In this document: piece after piece, positions 1 through 6,492 of the stretch | Layout of the letters: the number at the start of each line of letters is the position of its first letter | How positions within the stretch are numbered: position 1 is the stretch's first letter | DNA from: an uncultured Methylococcaceae bacterium | Lineage (GTDB): Bacteria > Pseudomonadota > Gammaproteobacteria > Methylococcales > Methylomonadaceae | Assembly (NCBI GenBank): GCA_903839795.1 | Contig: CAIMDR010000357.1 | Span: 1-7,863, forward strand | Length of the DNA: 7,863 nucleotides | Reading direction: 5' to 3' | The notes under the pieces: generated by a model | Seen by the model: the letters and a program-made list of their open reading frames with translations, nothing else | Database searches by the model: none | Told to the model about the DNA's origin: nothing | Made by a program: the position numbers and the translations under genes

Positions 1-264
1 AGTGAATTGTTAAACCTGCTGGCAGAGAGCGGGTTTTGTAGTGATGATGAGGCGCTGTTATCCAGTAATTTAGATTTGGCTTTGGATTTAAGCAAGTTGT
101 TGGTGTGGGATTTTTATCCTTCTTTATTGGCCGCTGACAAGGCATCAACTATTTCCGCGCTGGCGGTCATGGCAGAACTTTATCAGCAACGTGCTGACCG
201 GTCTTATTTGTTGTTTAGAAGTACGATTAGCAAGTTACACCAGTTTTTGCTGGCCGTTAGCTAA
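1..264 (+). CDS. Unidentified protein upstream of cas2, C-terminal part only
   Basis: The reading frame is open from base 1 to the TAA at 262-264, so this is probably the last 87 residues of a longer protein whose start lies outside the window; the in-frame TTG at 7 is not a convincing start. The visible part is leucine- and alanine-rich and looks mostly helical. It has an acidic stretch (CSDDEALL) followed by DLALDLSKLLVWDFYPSLL and a C-terminal helix containing YQQRADRSYLLF. I recognise no Cas1, Cas4, Cas6 or effector motif. Its stop codon overlaps the cas2 start (TAATG), which implies co-transcription and coupled translation, so a CRISPR-associated role is a reasonable inference from position only. 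It could also be the divergent C-terminus of a known cas gene that cannot be judged from this fragment. Confidence 0.6.
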   Translation, partial: SELLNLLAESGFCSDDEALLSSNLDLALDLSKLLVWDFYPSLLAADKASTISALAVMAELYQQRADRSYLLFRSTISKLHQFLLAVS

Positions 265-575
265 TGGCCGACAGTCAAATCGGCTTGTATTTAATCGCCT
301 ACGACATTGCCAATCCCAAGCGCTTGTCGCGGATCCATCGAGTACTTAAAAAACAGGGCTTGCCGGTGCAATATTCAGTGTTTACCGTGGTGATAAAACG
401 TAAGGCGTTATTGCGGCTGTTGGAAACCATCAGCGAACTGATTCATCCTGCCCAAGATGATATCCGTTGCTATCGTTTACCGGAACGCGCCGACATCAAA
501 ACCTTGGGCAGGCAATTTTTTCCGGAAGATGTGATGTTGTTTACCGGCGGTATTAATCGCTTATTCGGTGGGTAA
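264..575 (+). CDS. cas2: CRISPR-associated endoribonuclease/integration subunit Cas2
   Basis: This 103-residue protein has the usual length and ferredoxin-like pattern of Cas2. The first strand LYLIAYDIANPKRL (residues 8-21) carries the conserved aspartate D14. A basic helix (RIHRVLKKQG, 23-32) follows, then the QYSVF strand (36-40), a second helix, and DDIRCYRL (65-72). In known systems a Cas2 dimer bridges two Cas1 dimers in the complex that inserts new spacers into the CRISPR array; some Cas2 proteins also have metal-dependent nuclease activity in vitro. The ATG overlaps the stop of the upstream gene by one base, and no clear Shine-Dalgarno sequence precedes it, so translation is probably coupled. 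Cas1 is not in the window and neither is an array, so the CRISPR type cannot be assigned. The locus presumably continues to the left. Confidence 0.93.
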   Translation: MADSQIGLYLIAYDIANPKRLSRIHRVLKKQGLPVQYSVFTVVIKRKALLRLLETISELIHPAQDDIRCYRLPERADIKTLGRQFFPEDVMLFTGGINRLFGG

Positions 576-851
576 TAACATGGATAGTTAGGGTTGCGTG
601 AAATTTGGAATCGATACCTTCGCTACAGTGCCTTGCTGCTGGATTATTTACCAAGGATCAGCGTGCCGAAAATTTAAAAACTTGAAAATTGAGTTTCAGT
701 TGAAAGAAGCCGAAATCTAAATAATCCGAAACACCAAAAATCCGCGTTTCCTAATTCTAAAAAGTAACGATCATATTGATGATTATTAAACAACAACCAT
801 TGGGAAGCAAAAAGCAAATTAGTGTACAAAATTTATTATGCCTATACACAT
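576..851. other. Intergenic region between cas2 and the oxidoreductase gene
   Basis: This AT-rich stretch lies between two convergent genes. I see no CRISPR repeat unit, no RNA gene and no strong intrinsic terminator. A 40-codon GTG-initiated frame at 598-720 (+) has no ribosome binding site or recognisable motif and is not called. Confidence 0.6.
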
Positions 852-2033
852 TCACACATATTGCCCTGCACACCAAGCAGATGACCAGGCCCACTGAAAA
901 TTGTAGCCACCCAACCAGCCGGTCACATCGACCACTTCACCGATAAAATAAAGCCCCGGCACCTGCTTGCTTTCCATGGTTTTGGAGGAAAGTGCTTCGC
1001 AATCTACGCCACCCACGGTTACCTCGGCCGTCCGATAACCTTCAGTACCACCAGGTTTAATCGTCCAGTTGTGTAGCTGATCGGCAATCTGCTGAATCTG
1101 ACGGTCAGATAAATCCGGTAACGACAGGGTTAAGAGCTCTTCAGGTAACAAACAGCTAACCAGTCGTTTGGGTAAATAGCCGTCCAAAATGGTTTTTAAA
1201 GTGCTCTTTAATTTTTGCTGACGTTTTGCTTTAAGCTCTGTAGCCAGGTTAAATTCAGGCAATAGGTCAATTACCAGCGATTCGCCTCCGGACAGCCAGT
1301 AAGAGGAAATTTGTAATACCGCAGGCCCACTCAAGCCACGGTGCGTAAATAATACATTTTCATTAAAAGTCTGCCGTTTGTTACTGATACTACAAGGCAC
1401 GGCAATACCTGATAAAGGAGAAAATTGTTCTTTATCTTCCGGTTGCAGGGTTAATGGGACCAAGCCTGCGCGAGTCGCTACGACAGGAATACCAAATTGC
1501 CCGGCTATTTTATAGCCAAAGGGTGATGCACCCATTTTGGGAATGGACAGTCCGCCGGTGGCAACCACTAAAGACTCGCAGCTTATATCACCCTGATTGG
1601 TTTTGAGATGAAACCCGTTGGTTAATTTTTCCAGGCTTTCTATGGCAGTATTAATTTGCACGACGACGCCGACAGCTGCACATTCTTTTAATAGCATGTT
1701 TAAAATGTCTTTTGCGCTGTCATTACAAAACAACTGCCCGTGATCTCTTTCATGATAAGGGATTTGGTAGCGTGCGATTAATGCCAAAAAATCCCACTGG
1801 GTATAGCGACTCAGTGCCGACTTACAAAAATGCGGATTATTTGAAATAAAATTATCAGGTTCGATAGAATAGTTGGTAAAATTACAACGACCACCACCGG
1901 ACATCAGGATTTTTTTCCCTGCCTTATTGGCATGATCCAGCACCATGACTTGTCGCCCCCGCTTACCTGCTTCAATAGCGCACATCAAACCCGATGCACC
2001 GGCTCCGATAATGATGACATCGGCTTTAGTCAT
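852..2033 (-). CDS. YhiN/HI0933-family NAD(P)/FAD-dependent oxidoreductase
   Basis: This 393-residue flavoprotein has the full signature of the HI0933-like family (YhiN, BaiN, 'aminoacetone oxidase-like'). There is an N-terminal Rossmann dinucleotide-binding motif VIIIGAGASG (6-15), the family-specific SGGGRCNFTN (45-54), a central VVATGG strand near the second FAD contact, and the C-terminal GEVVDVTGWLGGYNFQWAW block (365-383) that closes on the flavin. The length is normal and no key motif is missing. The reaction is unknown for most of the family; one clostridial member has been linked to bile-acid metabolism, which should not be transferred here. It is probably cytoplasmic, with no signal peptide. 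I chose the ATG at 2033 rather than the in-frame TTG at 2048: MTKADVIIIGAG is the usual N-terminal spacing, and the predicted transcript would begin only about 4 bases before the TTG. The gene stands alone, convergent with cas2 and divergent from nadK. Confidence 0.9.
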   Translation of the reverse strand: MTKADVIIIGAGASGLMCAIEAGKRGRQVMVLDHANKAGKKILMSGGGRCNFTNYSIEPDNFISNNPHFCKSALSRYTQWDFLALIARYQIPYHERDHGQLFCNDSAKDILNMLLKECAAVGVVVQINTAIESLEKLTNGFHLKTNQGDISCESLVVATGGLSIPKMGASPFGYKIAGQFGIPVVATRAGLVPLTLQPEDKEQFSPLSGIAVPCSISNKRQTFNENVLFTHRGLSGPAVLQISSYWLSGGESLVIDLLPEFNLATELKAKRQQKLKSTLKTILDGYLPKRLVSCLLPEELLTLSLPDLSDRQIQQIADQLHNWTIKPGGTEGYRTAEVTVGGVDCEALSSKTMESKQVPGLYFIGEVVDVTGWLGGYNFQWAWSSAWCAGQYV

Positions 2034-2058
2034 GACCCACACCCACAAAAAACTGGTA

Positions 2059-2088
2059 ATTATACCTTATTTGCTGCTAAAAAATTAA
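2059..2088 (-). promoter_or_regulatory. Predicted sigma70-type promoter for the oxidoreductase gene
   Basis: On the minus strand a perfect TATAAT lies at 2064-2059. The best -35 candidate, TTAATT at 2088-2083 (18-bp spacer), is weak. Transcription would start near 2052, giving a leader of about 18 bases to the ATG at 2033. The call rests mainly on the -10 box and its position. Confidence 0.4.
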
Positions 2089-2240
2089 ATGATGACGTTT
2101 TCAGAATGGCCAACCCAAAAAAAATAGAACACCGATGACACGGATTTAACTGATAGACACGGATAAAATTATTTTTTTAACCCCGAACCTCATAAAATAA
2201 CACCTATAACTTGATATTCAAGTTTTCTTATCTTGACTTT

Positions 2241-2298
2241 ATAGGTCATTGATAAGTAAATTTATTGCCATGCATATAGGTAAAAAATGATAAGTAAA
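2241..2298 (+). repeat. Short composite direct repeat
   Basis: The pair ATAGGT plus TGATAAGTAAA occurs twice: at 2241-2246 with 2250-2260, and at 2276-2281 with 2288-2298. The gaps are 3 and 6 bases. An AT-rich inverted pair ACCTATAA (2202-2209) and TTATAGGT (2239-2246) overlaps the first copy. The two copies could be protein-binding sites or remnants of a small duplication; no function is evident. Confidence 0.35.
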
Positions 2299-2372
2299 AA
2301 AGGCCATTTTTCTGTTTAATGCTTGTTATGCCTGGCTTTCAGAACGCAATGTAAAGATTAAGTACCAGAAAT

Positions 2373-2496
2373 GGCGTAGGCCGGAATAAGGCTTTTCGAG
2401 CGCAAGTGAGAATAAGCGTTTCCGGCACCTCTGTACGAGAGTTGCCGGAAACGCCACCACGCGCTACGCTTGGGTGGCCTTATTCCGGCCTACGCC
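2373..2496. repeat. Nested palindromic (REP/MITE-like) element, 124 bp
   Basis: The outer arms are a perfect 20-bp inverted repeat: GGCGTAGGCCGGAATAAGGC at 2373-2392 and its reverse complement at 2477-2496. Inside sits a second stem, GCGTTTCCGGCA at 2416-2427 pairing with 2443-2454, extended by a further 4 bp after one mismatch around a 5-base loop. The two arms linking the stems are only loosely complementary. The whole unit could form a long imperfect hairpin or a cruciform. GC-rich GGCCGGAATAAGGC-type palindromes resemble the REP-like intergenic repeats common in gammaproteobacteria. There is no coding capacity. Confidence 0.7.
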
Positions 2497-2643
2497 TGTT
2501 TCTTGTAATAGCTGTCTCACCAAAATAAAGACTCAAGGTATTTTTGTTCTAAATAAAATCCGTTGAAATCCGTTCAATCTGTGTCATCCGTGTTCTATGC
2601 ATTTGCCGGGTCGAGACTGGACTAAATCGTGCATTGATAGTAA

Positions 2644-2685
2644 ATAACCGAAGAAGTTGCACCGGTTATCAGGACTTAATCCGGT
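2644..2685 (+). other. Small inverted repeat with two alternative pairings
   Basis: ATAACCG at 2644-2650 can pair with CGGTTAT at 2663-2669 (12-base loop). The overlapping ACCGG at 2661-2665 can instead pair with CCGGT at 2681-2685, followed shortly by a run of four T. It lies upstream of the predicted nadK promoter, so it would not be in that mRNA; it may be an operator-like site, a weak terminator, or chance. Confidence 0.25.
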
Positions 2686-2724
2686 AATCTTTTGGACAAA
2701 AAAATAATAAACCTGTAATCTCCA

Positions 2725-2752
2725 TAGACCATAAGTTATTTTTTTGTATAAT
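2725..2752 (+). promoter_or_regulatory. Predicted sigma70 promoter of the nadK-recN-deiminase operon
   Basis: A perfect TATAAT lies at 2747-2752, with a TAGACC -35 candidate at 2725-2730 (4 of 6 matches to TTGACA) and a 16-bp spacer. Transcription should start near 2759, about 20 bases before the nadK ATG. I see no CTG-N10-CAG LexA box over it. Confidence 0.6.
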
Positions 2753-2780
2753 CGAACGTTTTAGCGGTTAATATTCACTA

Positions 2781-3665
2781 ATGCAAACACCTTTTAAGAC
2801 CATAGGTATTATAGGAAAACCCAGCGACCCCAGCATTACTGAGACGTTGACCGGACTTTACAATTACTTAACGCAACATCATTACTCGGTGTGTGTTGCT
2901 GAAAACAGTGTAAAATTTATTAAAAATCACGCCATTGAAGCGTATTCCATGGCGGAACTGGGGCAACATTGCGATGTGGTTATCGCGGTTGGTGGGGATG
3001 GTACTTTTTTGGCCGCTGCGCGTGCCATTGTGGCTTATGATATCCCTTTAATCGGGATTAACTTAGGAAGACTGGGGTTTCTGGTAGATATATCGCCAAA
3101 CCAACTGCCCGCTAGATTGCACCATATACTTCAAGGCCATTATTCGGAAGAAAAACGCTATTTATTACGCGCCAAAATAATCCGTGACAATCAGGTGATT
3201 CATGAAGAAACTGCCGTCAACGAAGTCGCCATTCATCGCTGGGTGACGCCCAGCATGATTGAAATTGTGACAAAAATTGATAATGTATTTTTAAATTCTC
3301 AGCGCTCTGACGGTTTGATTATCTCCACGCCAACCGGCTCAACCGCTTATTCTTTATCCGCAGGAGGGCCGATTTTGTATCCGTCTTTAAATGCTCTGGT
3401 ATTGGTGCCACTTAATCCCCATACCTTATCAAACCGGCCCATTGTCATTCACGACTCTGCCGAGATTGAAATCAGCTTTTGCCAAACCAAGCAAATCAAT
3501 GCCTTGGTTACTTGCGATCATATTGAAATTCCTGATGTTTTAATCAGTGATAAAATTTTGATTAAAAAAGACCTAAAACCGATTAGAATTCTTCATCCTG
3601 AAGGTCATGACTATTTTGCAATTTTAAGAAATAAATTAAACTGGAGCAGTGGCTACCACAGCTAA
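2781..3665 (+). CDS. nadK: NAD kinase
   Basis: This 294-residue enzyme is close to the 292 residues of E. coli NadK. It phosphorylates NAD to NADP in the cytoplasm, using ATP or, in some relatives, polyphosphate. Diagnostic motifs are complete: AVGGDGTFL (69-77) with the catalytic aspartate D73, GINLGRLGFL (92-101), the NE pair N147-E148 in TAVNEVAIHR, and the NAD-binding SDGLIISTPTGSTAYSLSAGGP (176-197). The C-terminal VTCDHIEIP region and the final ILHPEGHDYF...LNWSSG also follow the gammaproteobacterial pattern. The ATG at 2781 is preceded by a good promoter but only a weak ribosome binding site. It is the first gene of a three-gene operon, with recN beginning 5 bases after its stop codon. 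Confidence 0.96.
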   Translation: MQTPFKTIGIIGKPSDPSITETLTGLYNYLTQHHYSVCVAENSVKFIKNHAIEAYSMAELGQHCDVVIAVGGDGTFLAAARAIVAYDIPLIGINLGRLGFLVDISPNQLPARLHHILQGHYSEEKRYLLRAKIIRDNQVIHEETAVNEVAIHRWVTPSMIEIVTKIDNVFLNSQRSDGLIISTPTGSTAYSLSAGGPILYPSLNALVLVPLNPHTLSNRPIVIHDSAEIEISFCQTKQINALVTCDHIEIPDVLISDKILIKKDLKPIRILHPEGHDYFAILRNKLNWSSGYHS

Positions 3666-3670
3666 TCACT

Positions 3671-5377
3671 ATGCTATTAAACCTAAATATTATTGATCTC
3701 GCCGTCGTAAAATCACTCGATCTTGACCTTGAAAAAGGCATGTCGGTTCTTACCGGCGAAACAGGAGCGGGTAAATCTATTTTATTAACTGCTTTAGGCT
3801 TGGCGCTGGGTGATCGGGCTGATTCCGGCTACGTTCGACCTGAATGTAAACGCGCTGAAGTTAATCTTGAATTTGATTTAGCCGATGCGCCGGATGCTCA
3901 ACAATGGCTGAAAGAAAACGAGCTGGATGACGAGCAACACTGCTTAATCCGGCGCATAGTGAACCAGGATGGGCGCTCAAAAGCTTACATCAACAACCGT
4001 CCCGTTACCTTGCAGTTTTTGCAGGAACTGAGTGAAAAGCTGGTTGAAATTCACGGTCAACACGCTCACCTGACTTTACTTAACAGTGATGAGCAACGCC
4101 GTTTACTGGATGCTTATGCAAAAAATCAAAGCCTTCTTGAGCAAGTCAACAGCTGCTATAAACAATGGCTGCTTGCCCATAAAGAACTGGCAAGTCTTAT
4201 TAAGGCCAGCGTAGACCAATCAGAACGTGAAGAATTGCTGAGTTATCAGATTGAAGAATTACAACAATTGGATCTGGCGAACTTCAGTTATTCGGCTTTA
4301 TCGGAAGAACACAGCAAGATGGCAAATCTGGGACAGATTTTATCCACAGGACAAGCCCAAGTTGACCTGCTTTATGAGGGAGACCCGCAATCGGTTAATC
4401 AAATGCTGAGCCACAGTGTCAGTGAGTTGACTCATATTGCCCAATTTGCGCCAGAATTAACTGAAATATGTACGCTTTTATCAGAAGCCCAGATTCAAAC
4501 AGAAGAAGCCTCCATTCAATTACGCCGCTTTCTGGAATCCCAAGAAGCCGATCCACAACGCATGGACTGGCTGGAAAACCAGATTGGCGTTATTCAAAGC
4601 CTCAGTCGCAAGCATCACGTAACACCGGATGATCTACCTGAATTGGTAGACAAGCTTGAGGCTGAACTGGATGGGCTCACGCATAGCGGCGAACGCATTG
4701 AGACCTTAACCGCCGATACGACACAATTGCTTGCCCAATACCATCAATTGGCCGCACAATTATCTGGGCAACGACGTCAAACCGGACAGAAATTACAAAA
4801 ACAAATTTCGGACATGATAAAAGAACTTGGAATGCCGCAAGGTGAATTTTTAGTTGATATTACCGATTTGGATACCGAGACTCCGAAACTAAACGGCAAG
4901 GATAAAATTGAGTTTTTAATCAGTGCCAATCCGGGGCTTCCCCCTAAACCACTGGCTAAAGTCGCTTCGGGAGGAGAATTATCGCGCATTAGTTTAGCCA
5001 TACAAGTAACGACTTCTAATGATAAAACCACACCCACGCTCATTTTTGATGAAGTGGATTCGGGTATCGGCGGTGGCGTTGCTGAAATTGTCGGGCAAAA
5101 GTTACGCAGCTTAAGCCTTAATCGGCAAGTGATGTGTGTTACGCATTTACCGCAAGTTGCGGCACAGGCGCATCACCATCTTTACGTTGAAAAAAATAAT
5201 AAAACCGACATAACATCATCCAGTGTCAGGTTATTGCATAATGATGAACGCATTGAAGAAGTTGCCCGCATGTTGGGTGGCGTTACCATTACCGCCAATA
5301 CCCTGGCGCATGCCAAGGAGATGTTGTATCAATCCACTTCCGGCATCCTGCTGGAGGGTACAACCACAGGACACTAA
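3671..5377 (+). CDS. recN: DNA repair protein RecN
   Basis: This 568-residue SMC-like ATPase compares with 553 residues for E. coli RecN. RecN is recruited early to double-strand breaks and is thought to hold or align DNA ends for RecA-dependent repair. The N-terminal half-domain carries the Walker A motif GETGAGKS (29-36) and the VEIHGQHAHLTLL segment (125-137). Residues roughly 150-375 form the short coiled-coil arms. The C-terminal half-domain has the ABC signature SGGELSR (433-439), Walker B TLIFDEVD (456-463) followed by SGIGGGVAE, and the switch histidine H492 in CVTHLPQVAAQ. All ATPase motifs are present. In E. coli recN also lies next to nadK but is strongly SOS-induced from its own promoter; here the gap to nadK is 5 bases and no LexA box is apparent, so it probably shares the nadK promoter. 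Antisense frames at 4777-5043 and 5231-5413 are shadows. Confidence 0.96.
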   Translation: MLLNLNIIDLAVVKSLDLDLEKGMSVLTGETGAGKSILLTALGLALGDRADSGYVRPECKRAEVNLEFDLADAPDAQQWLKENELDDEQHCLIRRIVNQDGRSKAYINNRPVTLQFLQELSEKLVEIHGQHAHLTLLNSDEQRRLLDAYAKNQSLLEQVNSCYKQWLLAHKELASLIKASVDQSEREELLSYQIEELQQLDLANFSYSALSEEHSKMANLGQILSTGQAQVDLLYEGDPQSVNQMLSHSVSELTHIAQFAPELTEICTLLSEAQIQTEEASIQLRRFLESQEADPQRMDWLENQIGVIQSLSRKHHVTPDDLPELVDKLEAELDGLTHSGERIETLTADTTQLLAQYHQLAAQLSGQRRQTGQKLQKQISDMIKELGMPQGEFLVDITDLDTETPKLNGKDKIEFLISANPGLPPKPLAKVASGGELSRISLAIQVTTSNDKTTPTLIFDEVDSGIGGGVAEIVGQKLRSLSLNRQVMCVTHLPQVAAQAHHHLYVEKNNKTDITSSSVRLLHNDERIEEVARMLGGVTITANTLAHAKEMLYQSTSGILLEGTTTGH

Positions 5378-5380
5378 AAA

Positions 5381-6409
5381 ATGAATCGATTTCCAGCCGA
5401 ATGGGAAAAACAATCTGCCATTTTAATATCATGGCCACATAAAACAGGCGACTTCAGCAATCGACTTGAATCTGTAGAGCAATCCTACAGCGTTATTGCT
5501 GATACGATTACCCAATATCAAAAACTCATTATCGTCTGTAGAGATGAGAGCCATCAGCAACATATTCGATCGTTAGTCAGTAATCACGATGCTATCGACT
5601 TTATCCATGCCACCGTTAATGATATCTGGGTTAGGGATACGGTTTTTCTTAGCGTAGAAAAGGGAGGTGCCATCACCCATCTTAATTTTCTTTTTAATGG
5701 CTGGGGGGAAAAATACCAGCATCAAAATGACAATGCCCTTAACCACAAACTATTAAATGCCAAGCCCTTTAAAGGCAAAGCGTATAAGGACATTGATTTT
5801 ATACTGGAAGGCGGAAGTGTCGAAAGTGACGGTATTGACACTATTTTAACCACCAAGCAGTGCCTGTTAAATCCAAATAGAAACAACGGCCTGACACAAC
5901 AGGAAATAGAACAGCAACTGCTGGAAAATCTGGGCGCTAAACGGGTATTATGGCTGGATCAGGAAAACCTGTCCGGCGATGATACCGATGCCCACATTGA
6001 TACCCTGGCCCGCTTCTGTTCAGCTAATACCATTGCTCATACCAGTTGCGACGACGCTGATGATCTGCACTATACCAGCTTAAAATACATGGAAAGGCAA
6101 CTACAGGACTTTAGAAACCAGGCAGGCGATCCCTACCATTTAGTCCCCCTGCCCTTGCCAAAACCGATTTATGACGAAGAAGGGCAACAATTGCCAGCCA
6201 ATTATGCCAATTTCTTGATCATTAATCATGCCGTCATGGTGCCGGTTTATGGTGATCCTATGGACGCTGTTGCTCTGCAACGCTTGGCTGAATGTTTTCC
6301 TAAACATGAAATTATTGCAACCCCGTGTCGGCCACTGGTACATCAATACGGCAGTTTGCATTGCATGACGATGCAGATTCCTGAAGGCGTATTGAGTCCT
6401 GTTGTTTAA
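5381..6409 (+). CDS. Agmatine deiminase / Porphyromonas-type peptidylarginine deiminase family protein
   Basis: This 342-residue guanidine-modifying enzyme begins FPAEWEKQSAILISWPH, the typical start of the family. Agmatine deiminases convert agmatine to N-carbamoylputrescine and ammonia, a route to putrescine. Visible active-site elements are NDIWVRD (80-86, D86), FNGWGEKY (105-112), LEGGSVESDG (142-151), SGDDTDAHIDTLARF (198-212, with H205), and the nucleophilic cysteine C328 in HQYGSLHCMTMQIP (321-334). The catalytic set therefore looks intact. Two spots differ from my recollection of the family: the usual RDxGP is RDTVF (85-89), and TDGHID is TDAHID. The usual partner, N-carbamoylputrescine amidase, is not adjacent, so the true substrate is less certain. 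The ATG lies 3 bases after recN, with AGGA at 5368-5371 as its Shine-Dalgarno, 9 bases upstream. There is no signal peptide, so it is probably cytoplasmic. Confidence 0.87.
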   Translation: MNRFPAEWEKQSAILISWPHKTGDFSNRLESVEQSYSVIADTITQYQKLIIVCRDESHQQHIRSLVSNHDAIDFIHATVNDIWVRDTVFLSVEKGGAITHLNFLFNGWGEKYQHQNDNALNHKLLNAKPFKGKAYKDIDFILEGGSVESDGIDTILTTKQCLLNPNRNNGLTQQEIEQQLLENLGAKRVLWLDQENLSGDDTDAHIDTLARFCSANTIAHTSCDDADDLHYTSLKYMERQLQDFRNQAGDPYHLVPLPLPKPIYDEEGQQLPANYANFLIINHAVMVPVYGDPMDAVALQRLAECFPKHEIIATPCRPLVHQYGSLHCMTMQIPEGVLSPVV

Positions 6410-6466
6410 ATAACCGGCTACCCATTAAAAACGAGATCATCCTTTCAACGGATGGTATCTGATTAA

Positions 6467-6492
6467 GTGGGCAGCCAATTTTATATGCCCAC
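6467..6492 (+). other. Small stem-loop after the deiminase gene
   Basis: GTGGGCA at 6467-6473 can pair with TGCCCAC at 6486-6492 across a 12-base loop. The second strand is also the left end of the larger inverted repeat, so the two pairings exclude each other. No T tract follows, so it is not a standard terminator. Confidence 0.3.

Larger units (their letters stand above)
2124..2598. repeat. 475-bp segment bounded by 41-bp imperfect inverted repeats
   Basis: The left arm 2124-2164 begins ATAGAACACCGATGACAC. The reverse complement of the right arm 2558-2598 begins ATAGAACACGGATGACAC. By hand alignment 33 of 41 positions match without gaps. Each arm has an internal short repeat; in the left arm GACACGGAT occurs at 2137-2145 and 2156-2164. 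No transposase frame lies between the arms and I see no convincing target-site duplication at the outer edges. It could be a non-autonomous (MITE-like) element, or two independently inserted copies of one dispersed repeat in opposite orientation. Confidence 0.6.
2034..2780. other. Divergent gene-free region, 747 bp, filled with repeats
   Basis: No protein frame with supporting features lies here on either strand. What it holds: the oxidoreductase promoter at its left end, a 41-bp inverted-repeat pair (2124-2164 and 2558-2598), a nested palindrome (2373-2496), a short direct repeat (2241-2298), a small inverted repeat (2644-2669) and the nadK promoter at its right end. A frame spanning 1932-2138 (+) is an antisense shadow of the oxidoreductase gene extended into this region. 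Confidence 0.7.

Noticed and set aside
598..720. 40-codon GTG-started frame on the + strand
   Set aside because: It has no ribosome binding site and no recognisable motif, and its length is within chance for this composition.
576..851. Possible CRISPR array after cas2
   Set aside because: No sequence of 20-40 bases recurs at regular spacing; the region is plain AT-rich intergenic DNA.
2034..2048. TTG start at 2048 adding WVWV before the oxidoreductase ATG
   Set aside because: It is not family-like and would leave almost no leader from the predicted promoter; the ATG at 2033 fits better.
1932..2138. 68-codon frame on the + strand
   Set aside because: It is mostly antisense to the 5' end of the oxidoreductase gene and shows no protein features.
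2713..2728. CTGT half-site near the nadK promoter as a LexA box
   Set aside because: The opposite half is TAGA instead of ACAG, so the CTG-N10-CAG core is absent.
4777..5413. Antisense frames inside recN (4777-5043 and 5231-5413)
   Set aside because: They are shadows of a fully conserved coding region, with no start signals or domain features of their own.
6140..6361. 73-codon antisense frame inside the deiminase gene
   Set aside because: It overlaps the catalytic end of a clear protein-coding gene and has no supporting features.
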